Shown here: in pieces, positions 8,385 through 16,797 of the stretch | Layout: each line of letters starts with the position of its first letter | How positions within the stretch are numbered: position 1 is the stretch's first letter | From: Treponemataceae bacterium | GTDB taxonomy: Bacteria > Spirochaetota > Spirochaetia > Treponematales > Treponemataceae | DNA: 21,723 nt | NCBI GenBank assembly: GCA_024402455.1 | Contig: JAKSTS010000026.1 | Coordinates: 1 to 21,723 of the forward strand | Reading direction: 5' to 3' | Notes under the pieces: generated by a model | Told to the model about the DNA's origin: nothing | Seen by the model: the letters and a program-made list of their open reading frames with translations, nothing else | The model's database searches: none | Program-made: the position numbers and the translations under genes

Positions 8385-8407
8385 TTTCTATTCTTGTTTC
8401 ATTTCGT

Positions 8408-8440
8408 ATAGACCGCTGGTTTCAGCGGTCTATTGTTTTT
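8408..8440 (+). terminator. Strong Rho-independent terminator after PTS IIA
   Basis: A perfect 11-bp stem, ATAGACCGCTG (8408-8418) with CAGCGGTCTAT (8423-8433), closes a 4-base loop and is followed by TGTTTTT. It begins 24 bases after the stop codon. Confidence 0.93.
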
Positions 8441-8635
8441 ATGGCGGATTTTAAAAAGATGGGGTGTCTGCAAATCTGTCATGATGCTGAATGAAATTCA
8501 GAATTGTTGTTTTTGCTGCAACGGACGCAGTCAAAGTTTTTAAGGCAGTTGTTTTAAAACGCAGCTGCACCATGTTTTGTTTCTGAAAAATCAAACTGTA
8601 ATATTCCAACCGGACTTCCCCTTTAACTGACGATT

Positions 8636-9172
8636 ATGAAATTATCTGAAAAAGACTATTTTGCAGGCAATTTTAAGCTTGCTTCTGCAAACGGCCAGAC
8701 TTTCGAAACAGTTTCTGTGTTGAAACTAGGCTCAAAAGAAGATTTTTCTTCAATAAAAAATGCTGCAAAAGAAAAGCTTAATTTGATTGAATTTGATGCC
8801 GCTTTTGCAGGCTGTGCACCCGATGATTTTGATGAATCTTTTCTGGCTTCTTTGCGCGAAGTTTTAAAAGAAGCAGAAAATTCCGGGGCTGTTTTTTGCA
8901 TAAAACCCGTACTGCAGGTTTCTTCAATAAACAGTGAAGAAGATTTAGAAAATATAACTGCACTTTTTTATCATATTGCACGCCGCATAAAAGACTGTGC
9001 GTGTGTTGCAGGTTTTGCGCTGCCAGAGATGGGTGCAGACACACAGAAATGTGCAGTTTCACTTATAGAGGCCCTCAAAAAGAAACACCCAGAATATGTA
9101 TATATTCTGTCTTCTATGGATTTTGCTTCAGCTTTAAACGAAACATATCCAGCAAGACTTGCCTGTTATTAG
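8636..9172 (+). CDS. Hypothetical protein resembling a truncated GH5-like TIM barrel
   Basis: This 178-residue cytoplasmic protein has no clear relative that I can name. Its pattern follows the central strands and helices of GH5-type glycosidases: LIEFDAAFAG, then DESFLASLREVLKEAENSG with VFCIKPVL, then EEDLENITALFYHIARRIKD with CVAGFALPEMG, then ALKKKHPEYVYILSS. In active GH5 enzymes the third block reads GFELLNEP, whose Glu is the acid/base; here the Asn is missing and the nucleophile-bearing half is absent. It would therefore be non-catalytic if the likeness is real. It sits just upstream of two alpha-glucan enzymes. No Shine-Dalgarno sequence is visible; TTAACT ends 7 bases before the ATG without a good -35 box. 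Function is unknown; the GH5 likeness is my inference from spacing. Confidence 0.6.
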   Translation: MKLSEKDYFAGNFKLASANGQTFETVSVLKLGSKEDFSSIKNAAKEKLNLIEFDAAFAGCAPDDFDESFLASLREVLKEAENSGAVFCIKPVLQVSSINSEEDLENITALFYHIARRIKDCACVAGFALPEMGADTQKCAVSLIEALKKKHPEYVYILSSMDFASALNETYPARLACY

Positions 9173-9334
9173 ACTAAAAGTCAAATTTCGATATTGTCAT
9201 GCGGATTAAAAAAATCGAATCTGTGTGACATTTAAGGACTGACACGGCTCAATATCTTAGCAATGTAAACCAAATTTGAGTGTTTTTGCTTTTTTCTAGC
9301 TTTTGAGAAAGTTCTGTGTTAAACTGTTTTACAA

Positions 9335-11302
9335 ATGACTAAGAAAGAAAACTGCGCATTGCCGCGAATTACTGGAACAGCCGTTCCTCTTGCTGCATTA
9401 AAAACTTCTGAAAGTTGTGGATGCGGTGAATTTTTGGATTTGATTCCTTTTGCCGATTTTTGCAAGGCTTGCGGGCTTAAGCTTATTCAGCTTTTGCCTG
9501 TTAATGATACAGGAACAGAAAGTTCTCCATATAGTGCACTTTCTGCATTTGCGTTAAACCCGATTTATCTTCGTCTACAGGCTTTGCCTGAAGCAGAAAA
9601 TTTTAAGGCTCAGATTACAAAGCTCTGCAAAAAACATGCAGGAAAAGACCGCTTTAATTACAGAGAGCTCCGTCAGGATAAACTTGAACTGCTCATTAAA
9701 ATTTTTGCAGAAAATTCAGACAGGATTTTAAAAGACTCTTCCCTTAAAAAATGGATAAGCATGCATGAATGGATTGTGCCTTATTCAGTTTTTATGCAGA
9801 AAAAACGCGAAAATTTTGAAGCTTCGTGGAAAAGCTGGAGCGGCGGTACTTCTGCGTCAACAGATGAAATTAACAGTGAATGGGCTGCATCTTCAAAAAA
9901 GAAAAATCATTATTTCTGGGCGTGGCTTCAGATGCGCCTTGACGAGCAGTTTTCTTTAGCTGCACAGGCTGTGCGCAGTAATGGCATTATCCTTAAAGGC
10001 GACATTCCGATTATGATGAACGAAGATTCTGCAGATATCTGGGCTCATCCTGAATATTTCAACATGAATCTTCGTGCCGGAGCACCTGCAGACAATTTTA
10101 ACCCGCTGGGACAAAACTGGGGCTTCCCGATTTATGACTGGAAAAAGTTAAAAGAAGATGATTATTCATGGTGGAAACAGCGCCTTAAAAGTGCAGCTGC
10201 ATATTATGATGCTTATCGCATTGACCATGTTTTAGGTTTCTTCCGCATCTGGGCTGTGCCGGAAGGCGAAACAACTGCAGCCCTCGGCTATACGCAGCCG
10301 CTTGTATGTTTTACAAACAAAGAGCTTTTGGATCTTGGCTTCAGCAAAGAGCGCATCCGCTGGCTTTCAAAACCGCATGTGCCAACAAGAGAAATAGAAG
10401 CCGTAAACAATTTTGATTATCTTGGAACACATGGTTTTCTTCATCAATTAATGGATAGAATTGGTGAAGAAGAAATGTGGCTTTTTAAAGATGAAATAAA
10501 AACTGACGGCGATATTTTGAAATGCGACCTGCCACAGCCTGTAAAAGACAGATTGTGCCAGTGCTGGCGCGACCGTGCAATAATTGAAGTTGAAAAAGAC
10601 AAATTTACGCCAAACTGGACATACCGCGATTCTACATCATGGAAAAGTCTTTCTGCCGAAGAACAGCATTTGCTTAACGAGCTTTTTGAAGAAAAACAGG
10701 CAAAAATGGAAAAGCTCTGGGAAAAACAGGCAAAGACAATTTTAGGCGAATTGACTTCGAGCGTGAACATGATTGCATGTGCAGAAGATCTTGGTGCAAA
10801 CCCTGAGTCTGTGCCGCGTGTCATGAAAGCTTTGAACATTTTAAGCCTGCGTGTAATGCGCTGGTCGCGAAAATGGAACAAAAGTGGCGAACCGTATGTC
10901 AAACCGGAAGATTATCCGGAAGTAAGCGTTGCATGCAATTCTGTACACGATTCTTCAACAATCCGCGGCTGGTGGCAGAACGAAGGCGCCGGCAAAGATT
11001 TCCTGCGCGATTTTGATAAGGCAGAAGGAATTGATGCAAATGTTTTTGATGAAAAAACAGCAGCTTTTGTGCTCGGTACGATTGCCCGTGCAAAAAGCGC
11101 ATTCTGCATTCATCCGATTCAAGACTTGCTGCATCTTTCGCCAGCTTATTATGATGAAAACCCTGACGCCGAGCGCGTAAATGTGCCGGGCAGTGTAACA
11201 GATTTTAACTGGACTTACAGAATTCCAAAAACTGTTGCACAGCTTTCAAAAGATAAAGCTTTAATAAATGAAATAAAAAATATTGTTAAAGCTCATTCAT
11301 GA
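9335..11302 (+). CDS. malQ: 4-alpha-glucanotransferase (GH77), DPE2-type
   Basis: Transfers glucan segments between maltodextrins in the cytoplasm. GH77 landmarks: LIQLLPVNDTG (about 50-60), SSPYSALSAFALNP, KGDIPIMMNEDSADIW, NWGFPIYDW, the nucleophile Asp297 in YRIDHVLGFFRIWAVP, acid/base Glu484 in ACAEDLG, and Asp539 in VHDSSTIRGWW. At 655 residues it is some 150 longer than E. coli MalQ, owing to an insert between the nucleophile and acid/base regions (about 360-480, with WRDRAIIEV, WTYRDSTSWKSLS) and the GFFRIWAVP wording. Both features mark the DPE2 subgroup of plants and some bacteria; the starch-binding N-terminal domains of plant DPE2 are absent. No ribosome binding site is seen; TAAACT lies 9 bases before the ATG. 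The giant GH13 gene follows 66 bases downstream. Confidence 0.93.
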   Translation: MTKKENCALPRITGTAVPLAALKTSESCGCGEFLDLIPFADFCKACGLKLIQLLPVNDTGTESSPYSALSAFALNPIYLRLQALPEAENFKAQITKLCKKHAGKDRFNYRELRQDKLELLIKIFAENSDRILKDSSLKKWISMHEWIVPYSVFMQKKRENFEASWKSWSGGTSASTDEINSEWAASSKKKNHYFWAWLQMRLDEQFSLAAQAVRSNGIILKGDIPIMMNEDSADIWAHPEYFNMNLRAGAPADNFNPLGQNWGFPIYDWKKLKEDDYSWWKQRLKSAAAYYDAYRIDHVLGFFRIWAVPEGETTAALGYTQPLVCFTNKELLDLGFSKERIRWLSKPHVPTREIEAVNNFDYLGTHGFLHQLMDRIGEEEMWLFKDEIKTDGDILKCDLPQPVKDRLCQCWRDRAIIEVEKDKFTPNWTYRDSTSWKSLSAEEQHLLNELFEEKQAKMEKLWEKQAKTILGELTSSVNMIACAEDLGANPESVPRVMKALNILSLRVMRWSRKWNKSGEPYVKPEDYPEVSVACNSVHDSSTIRGWWQNEGAGKDFLRDFDKAEGIDANVFDEKTAAFVLGTIARAKSAFCIHPIQDLLHLSPAYYDENPDAERVNVPGSVTDFNWTYRIPKTVAQLSKDKALINEIKNIVKAHS

Positions 11303-11368
11303 CAAGGGCTTTTCTGTAATATTTTTAGAGTTCTTTCAGTATTTTGAATTTGTTTTCTTGGAGTAGAT

Positions 11369-14300
11369 ATGACTGCTAGTAATTTTGATACAATTTTTTC
11401 TGCGGATGAACATTTTTCGCTTTCCGAATATCCATGGTATGAATTTCATGTTTCGCGCGAAATGCGGGAGCGCTGCCAGTTTGATGGCACGCTCTTTGCA
11501 ACAACAGGCAATGTAATTCTTGCAAATTTCAAAAACGCACGTCTGTTTGCAAAAAAAATCAACGATACGATTGACCCTGTTCTACACCCGGAACAGATGA
11601 TTAAAACAGGTCAGCTTAATGCAATGGGCTTAATCGACGAGATTTTTCACTATGTCTGCTATCTTTATCGAAGAGAAATGAATTCAAATGCTTTCAGCAA
11701 TCTTTTAAAAGAATGTGACGAGCTTTTTGGCAAAGAAAACATTGATAATCTGCTTCTCGATTTTACCGGAGAATTTCCGCCGAATGATGTCTATAACGAA
11801 GTTGTTTTTGCAGAAACATATCTTGAAAGCATAAATCCGGCAACCGGCATTAATAACCGCATAACAACTCTTGAAGAAATTATTCTGCTCAAACTTGCAA
11901 ACGAAAACCCTGCTTTTGAGCCGTTTTATATGCTTTTCAGCGATAAAAACCTTGCGCAGAATCCGCTTTATGAAAAACTGTGGCAGAAAGTAAAAGAATA
12001 TTTTGCATCCCAGCCGAAATTCGGACCAAAAAACAACGACCTGATTACAATGCTCAAAGAGCCTGTTGTTTTCAGTCCGAAAAGTCTTAAAGGACAGCTT
12101 GATTATATACGCACTGTCTGGGGTGATTTGCTTGGTGACTGGCTTAAACGGCTGCTTGCAGGCATTGATCTTATTTCTGAAGAAGAAAAACCTGCATGGC
12201 ACGGCTTGAGCGGCGGCGACCTGCCGCCTATGGAAGCATATAACTACGATTATCTTACAAAAGAATACGAAAGATACAGTCCTGACCGCGACTGGATGCC
12301 GCGCGTTGTTTTAATGGCAAAAACTGTGCTTGTCTGGCTTAATCAGCTCAGCGACAAATATCAGCGTGACATAAGCCGCCTTGACCAGATTCCAGACGAA
12401 GAACTTGATCTGCTTGCTCAGCGCGGTTTTACAGGTTTGTGGCTCATCGGTTTGTGGGAACGTTCACATGCAAGCCAGAGAATCAAGCAGATTAACGGCA
12501 ACCCTGAAGCTGCGGCAAGTGCATACAGTCTTGAAGATTACAACATTGCAGGAAACCTTGGCGGATGGGACGCACTTGATAATCTTCGCCGCCGTCTGTG
12601 GCAGAGAGGAATCCGTCTTGCTTCTGACATGGTTCCAAATCATACCGGAATGGATGCAAAATGGGTTGTGGAAAGACCTGATTTGTTTATTCAGCGCCGT
12701 GACTGTCCGTTTCCGACTTATACATTCAATGGAGAAAATCTTTCTCACGATGGTCGTGTAGGCATTTATCTTGAAGATCATTATTACCAAAAATCTGACT
12801 GTGCCGTTGTGTTTAAGCGTGTTGATAATTATACAGGCGATGTCCGCTATATTTATCATGGAAACGATGGAACGGGCATGCCGTGGAATGATACTGCACA
12901 GATTGATTTTTTGAACCCCGAAGCAAGAGAAGCTGTCATTCAGGAAATTCTGCACGTAGCACGAAATTTTCCGATTATTCGCTTTGACGCAGCAATGGTT
13001 CTTGCAAAAAAACACATTAAACGCCTCTGGTACCCGGAACCTGGTTCGGGCGGCGACATTGCGACACGTTCAGAATATGCATTGGGCAGAGATGAATTTG
13101 AAGCAAGAATACCGAATGAATGTTGGCGCGAAGTTGTAGACCGCTGTGCAAAAGAAATTCCAGACACACTGCTTCTTGCAGAAGCTTTCTGGATGATGGA
13201 AGGATACTTTGTGCGCACTTTGGGCATGCACCGTGTTTATAACAGTGCGTTTATGAATATGCTCAAAAAAGAAGAAAACTATAAATACCGCCAGACAGTC
13301 AAAAACACTCTTGAATTTGACCCGCAGGTTTTGCGCCGGTTTGTAAACTTTATGAACAACCCGGACGAAGAAACGGCTGTGGCTCAATTTGGCAAAGGCG
13401 ACAAATATTTTGGTGTCTGTACGCTTATGGTTACAATGCCGGGACTTCCAATGTTTGGTCACGGGCAGATTGAAGGCTTTACAGAAAAATATGGCATGGA
13501 ATATCAGAAAGCATATTGGAAAGAAACACCCGATTATGATTTGATTGAACGCCATAACCGCGAAATTTTCCCGTTAATGAAAAAACGCTATCTGTTTGCA
13601 GAAGTTAATAATTTCTATTTTTATGATGTCTGGGACAACGGACATGTAAACGAAAATGTTTATGCTTATTCAAATACATTTGGAGATGAAAAAGCTGTAG
13701 TTTTCTATAACAACGTTTACCAGCAGGCGGTTGGCTGGATAAAGGAATCCTGCCGTTATGCGGTTAAAACCGGCGCAGAAACTTCTGAACTGCACACATG
13801 TTCAATTGGCAAGGCATTAAAACTTTCCGAAAAAGACGGCGATTTCTGTATTTTCAGGGAACAGCGAAGCGGTTTGTGGTACATCCGTACATGCAGGGAA
13901 ATACATGAAAACGGTCTGTTCTTAAGCCTCAATGGTTTTGAATCTCAAGTTCTGCTTGATTTCAAAGAAGTGTCAGACGACGAAACAGGAAAATACCGCA
14001 TTCTGTATGAAACATTGGGCGGACGCGGCGTAGAAGACATTGAAGTTGCACTTCAGGAAATTTTCCTTAAGGAACTTTATAAAACTCTTAACGACTTTGC
14101 ATCAAAAGAATTTTTTGCAGATTTCAAACTGATATGTTCGCCGACAGTTGTGCTGAAACAGTCAAAAATTACAGCGCCAAAGCTTGCAGATTTTATTGCA
14201 GCAGCAAAAACTAAAGGAACTGCATATTTTGCAAAACTTGCTGAATTTGTGCGCGGCAATTATGGTGCAATTCAGGTTGTCAAAAAAACATTGATAGACG

Positions 14301-15103
14301 AAGCTGTTGATGCAGAAAAAATCTGGAAAAACTTTGCAGCCGAAATTACTCAAATTGCAAACCTTAAAGAACTTGCAGAAAAGCCAAAAGCAGCATTTTC
14401 AAAGCAGGAAACTTCGTATGTACGCGACTTGTATGAAACATTGCTTGCAAGACCGTGCGGTGCAGAATATGCATTGATTTTTGCTGTCATAAATGCGACA
14501 AAATATGCAGTCGGCAAAAAAGCAAAATCTGCTGACGGTGCCGCTCTTGCACGTTCATGGGGCTTAAACCGCAAGATGATTTCGCTTTTAAAAGATGCTG
14601 TTGCAGTTGATTCAGATTCTTATGTTGTTCAGCGTCAGTTGATTTTGATGGCGTCGCTTTGCGATGCACCTGTTCTTGCAAAAACCGAAAAAGAAGGTGC
14701 TTTTGAAGTTGTATCAGCTTTGTTTAGTGATAAAGATGCAGCTCTTTTGACAGGTCTTAATCTGTATAATAATGTGCGCTGGTTTGGCAAAGAACAGATG
14801 GAAGACGCTGTTGCACAGATTGTTTTTGCACAGGGTGTTGTGCATTATGCAAAGCAGGGTTTTGAAAAATTGAATTCATTCAAGAAGACACTGAATTCAA
14901 ACATAAAAGCAGCTGAATATAATGCAGATGTTTTACTTGCAAGTCTTGAACCGCCAAAACCAAAGGTTAAAAAAGCTGCAAAGCCAAAAGCTGGAACTGC
15001 TGCAAAGACCACGGCAAAAAAGCCGGCTGCAAAAACAGCAGCCAAAAAAGTAGAAACAACGGCAAAAAAGCCTAAAGCAAAGCCTGTAAAAAAAGAAAAA
15101 TAA
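11369..15103 (+). CDS. Very large GH13 (alpha-amylase family) protein with basic C-terminal tail
   Basis: This 1244-residue intracellular-looking protein has no signal peptide. Residues 1-330 form an unrecognised N-terminal region. The GH13 barrel runs from about 343 (LDLLAQRGFTGLWLIGLWE) with DYNIAGNLGGWDAL and SDMVPNHTGMD, nucleophile Asp540 in IIRFDAAM, acid/base Glu605 in LLLAEAFWMME, and a likely third carboxylate Asp666 in FMNNPDEE, where the usual His before the Asp is absent. Residues 850-1190 are an unrecognised helical region. The last 50 residues (1195-1244) are almost only Lys, Ala, Pro and Thr. TTGGAG (11358-11363) is a good ribosome binding site 5 bases before the ATG. Co-transcription with the glucanotransferase is likely, implying alpha-glucan substrates; hydrolase versus transferase activity cannot be decided. 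Confidence 0.88.
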   Translation: MTASNFDTIFSADEHFSLSEYPWYEFHVSREMRERCQFDGTLFATTGNVILANFKNARLFAKKINDTIDPVLHPEQMIKTGQLNAMGLIDEIFHYVCYLYRREMNSNAFSNLLKECDELFGKENIDNLLLDFTGEFPPNDVYNEVVFAETYLESINPATGINNRITTLEEIILLKLANENPAFEPFYMLFSDKNLAQNPLYEKLWQKVKEYFASQPKFGPKNNDLITMLKEPVVFSPKSLKGQLDYIRTVWGDLLGDWLKRLLAGIDLISEEEKPAWHGLSGGDLPPMEAYNYDYLTKEYERYSPDRDWMPRVVLMAKTVLVWLNQLSDKYQRDISRLDQIPDEELDLLAQRGFTGLWLIGLWERSHASQRIKQINGNPEAAASAYSLEDYNIAGNLGGWDALDNLRRRLWQRGIRLASDMVPNHTGMDAKWVVERPDLFIQRRDCPFPTYTFNGENLSHDGRVGIYLEDHYYQKSDCAVVFKRVDNYTGDVRYIYHGNDGTGMPWNDTAQIDFLNPEAREAVIQEILHVARNFPIIRFDAAMVLAKKHIKRLWYPEPGSGGDIATRSEYALGRDEFEARIPNECWREVVDRCAKEIPDTLLLAEAFWMMEGYFVRTLGMHRVYNSAFMNMLKKEENYKYRQTVKNTLEFDPQVLRRFVNFMNNPDEETAVAQFGKGDKYFGVCTLMVTMPGLPMFGHGQIEGFTEKYGMEYQKAYWKETPDYDLIERHNREIFPLMKKRYLFAEVNNFYFYDVWDNGHVNENVYAYSNTFGDEKAVVFYNNVYQQAVGWIKESCRYAVKTGAETSELHTCSIGKALKLSEKDGDFCIFREQRSGLWYIRTCREIHENGLFLSLNGFESQVLLDFKEVSDDETGKYRILYETLGGRGVEDIEVALQEIFLKELYKTLNDFASKEFFADFKLICSPTVVLKQSKITAPKLADFIAAAKTKGTAYFAKLAEFVRGNYGAIQVVKKTLIDEAVDAEKIWKNFAAEITQIANLKELAEKPKAAFSKQETSYVRDLYETLLARPCGAEYALIFAVINATKYAVGKKAKSADGAALARSWGLNRKMISLLKDAVAVDSDSYVVQRQLILMASLCDAPVLAKTEKEGAFEVVSALFSDKDAALLTGLNLYNNVRWFGKEQMEDAVAQIVFAQGVVHYAKQGFEKLNSFKKTLNSNIKAAEYNADVLLASLEPPKPKVKKAAKPKAGTAAKTTAKKPAAKTAAKKVETTAKKPKAKPVKKEK

Positions 15104-15111
15104 CGCAATGC

Positions 15112-15145
15112 CGGCACAGTCTTTATAAAAGGTTGTGCCGTTTTT
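15112..15145 (+). terminator. Terminator after the GH13 gene
   Basis: CGGCACA (15112-15118) pairs with TGTGCCG (15134-15140) and five T residues follow at once. It begins 9 bases after the stop codon and also marks the composition change from core to AT-rich accessory DNA. Confidence 0.88.
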
Positions 15146-15261
15146 AATTATTCTATTTCTTCTTCAACTAATATAGATTTGGGTTTTAACTTTGGAGTGT
15201 CGCTTATTCAAGATTTACAAACTTATCAAAAAAATTATTCAACAAAAAGGATTAAAATAAA

Positions 15262-15849
15262 GTGAAAAAAAATTATAATATCTTTATTTTTATTTTTATA
15301 CTCATATTATCAGGATGTGAGAATAAAAACGATTATATTAAAAATGCATGGACTTTAAGTAAAGAAATAGATTTCAATAAAACTTTTATTGATAATAAAA
15401 AGATTATTAATAAAACTTTATTGAATTTTCGCAAAGCTCAAGATATAAAAAACTCAGATTGGGAAGATGGGTATATTCAGGAAATACAATTTTATGTTGC
15501 AATATATTATAGAAATTTGATTGCAAAAGATACATTTTTGAATTATACAAGGGCTGTTTATGACAAATATTACGTAAAACATCAAGATTTTACAAAAAAC
15601 AAATTTTCTTATTCTATTTTCCAATATTTAGATGGGAGAATAGAAGAAAGCTTTGCTTTGTTAAAAACGATTTATAAAAAAGATTATGTATATAATCTGA
15701 AAGAATTATCAAATTCTGATATCAAGAACTTCATTTGTGGAATTCTTCTTGGTGATATAGAACCTTCAGAATATGAAGAAACTGTTTATTATGAATTCTG
15801 TCATCTGTCTGAAGATGATTTAATTGAGATGCTGCAAATAACTTGGTAA
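15262..15849 (+). CDS. Small lipoprotein of unknown function, 195 aa
   Basis: The reading frame begins with GTG at 15262; AAGG lies 11 bases upstream, a weakly placed ribosome binding site. The N-terminus is a lipoprotein signal: KK, a run of Ile/Phe/Leu, then the lipobox LILSGC, so the mature protein would start at Cys19 and be lipid-anchored. The rest is rich in Lys, Asn, Tyr and Ile with no motif that I recognise; helical segments such as FQYLDGRIEESFALLKTIYK and LSEDDLIEML recall tetratricopeptide-like or immunity-type proteins, but this is weak. Codon use is far more AT-rich than in the GH13 gene just upstream, which supports recent acquisition. It is the first gene of the accessory island. 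Confidence 0.75.
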   Translation: MKKNYNIFIFIFILILSGCENKNDYIKNAWTLSKEIDFNKTFIDNKKIINKTLLNFRKAQDIKNSDWEDGYIQEIQFYVAIYYRNLIAKDTFLNYTRAVYDKYYVKHQDFTKNKFSYSIFQYLDGRIEESFALLKTIYKKDYVYNLKELSNSDIKNFICGILLGDIEPSEYEETVYYEFCHLSEDDLIEMLQITW

Positions 15850-15888
15850 TTGCTTTTAAAAGTACTCATATAAAATGGAGTATTGTAA

Positions 15889-16529
15889 ATGAAAAAATAT
15901 ATTTTTATTATTTCTGTTCCTTTTTTTATCTTTTTTTTCAGTTTGTATTTGCTTTGCAAAAGAAAAAAAACTTCCTGAATGGAAACAGAAGTTGAACGAA
16001 CACCCGGAATTTGAAAAATGTGAATATATGTGGGCCGATACAAATGGAAACCATTATAGAATTACTTTATCTGGTAATCGAATATTTGAAGTTGAAGAGA
16101 TTAATTCTAATACAGGTGGTGGTTTTTACGCTGCCTTAACTCATATTGGTGAGTATGGGTTAGAGGATTCTTGCAATTATAGAAAATTTAAGGAAGATAA
16201 ATGGAAAGAATGCTTTGCATATGGAATTTTTTATTGATTTAAGTGAAATACTTAATATCAAAATTGAGACCGTCGGTGATATTGTAGATAATTATGAAAA
16301 ACTTTACGAATTAGTAAGATTAATTGCGCAAAAACAGTATTTTGAAAGTGAGTATAAATCTTCTATATGTATATTATCTGTTTATAATTATCCATATAAT
16401 TTATGGAATGGTGTTCAAGAGGAAGATTTTAAATATTCAAAGCTTTATGATGTATCTTATGGTACAGATTGGGTAGAAAAAGTAAATAATGACCTGCCCA
16501 AAATCAGAAAATCCCTAGGGCTTGAATAA
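15889..16529 (+). pseudogene. Secreted small protein gene broken by two frameshifts at T runs
   Basis: ATG 15889 starts a signal peptide (MKKYIFIISVPFFIFFF). The frame then runs into a stop at 15979, while the +1 frame continues naturally as SVCICFAKEKK, a plausible signal peptidase site, to a stop at 16237. A second shift in TTTTTT (16227-16232) would join AYGIF to IDLSEILNIKIE, which runs to 16529. In both places removing one T (from T8 at 15931-15938 or T7 at 15921-15927, and from T6) restores a single protein of about 213 residues. The two downstream pieces could start alone only at TTG 15992 or ATG 16221, without ribosome binding sites. The protein itself is unrecognised; a sequencing or assembly error in homopolymers is the main alternative to a pseudogene. 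Confidence 0.6.
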
Positions 16530-16552
16530 ACGGGGGGTAACCCAGGAAGAGT

Positions 16553-16603
16553 AATGCTTGAAAGCATTGGAACTTTTTGACACTTGAAAGTGACGGAACT
16601 TTT
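16553..16603 (+). repeat. Tandem pair of small hairpins, each followed by GGAACTTTT
   Basis: Unit 1 is the hairpin AATGCTT-GA-AAGCATT (16553-16568) followed at once by GGAACTTTT (16569-16577). Unit 2 is CACTT-GA-AAGTG (16581-16592), then AC and GGAACTTTT (16595-16603). The apex CTTGAAAG and the 3' motif are identical, while the stem bases differ yet still pair. The function is unknown. Confidence 0.7.
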
Positions 16604-16607
16604 ATTT

Positions 16608-16653
16608 AGGGGAGAAACGAACCTCTACTCAGAAGAGGGTTCTTTTCTCCCCT
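16608..16653. repeat. Long imperfect hairpin
   Basis: The arms 16608-16626 and 16634-16653 pair over 18 bp with one C-T mismatch and one bulged G; the ends are AGGGGAGAA and TTCTCCCCT. The following sequence is AAAACCCCTCATTTTT, so it could act as a weak terminator, but the T run begins 11 bases past the stem. It belongs to the hairpin-dense block. Confidence 0.75.
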
Positions 16654-16678
16654 AAAACCCCTCATTTTTCCAGCACTG

Positions 16679-16702
16679 CCAAAGGCTTTCGGCAGCCTTT
16701 GG
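16679..16702. repeat. Hairpin with alternative pairing
   Basis: CCAAAGGCT (16679-16687) pairs perfectly with AGCCTTTGG (16694-16702). An alternative hairpin, CTGCC (16676-16680) with GGCAG (16691-16695), uses overlapping bases, so the two are mutually exclusive. The intervening 16703-16797 shows only weak pairing and no gene with a credible start. Confidence 0.7.
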
Positions 16703-16797
16703 AAACTGCAGATTATTCACATTCTTTGAGTTTATTCTTCGCGGCAATGGTTGGAACAATTCTTTTTTATTTGGTTCTAGCCGTTACCTGTACAAAT

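Noticed and set aside
8485..8510. Small hairpin CTGAAT-GAA-ATTCAG downstream of the PTS IIA terminator.
   Set aside because: Only 6 bp, no T run, and no context; such stems are expected by chance in AT-rich gaps.
12464..13015. Long minus-strand open frames inside the GH13 gene (also 11705-12202 and 13070-13555).
   Set aside because: They are antisense shadows of a well-supported coding frame, with no ribosome binding sites and low-complexity Phe/Cys/Lys composition.
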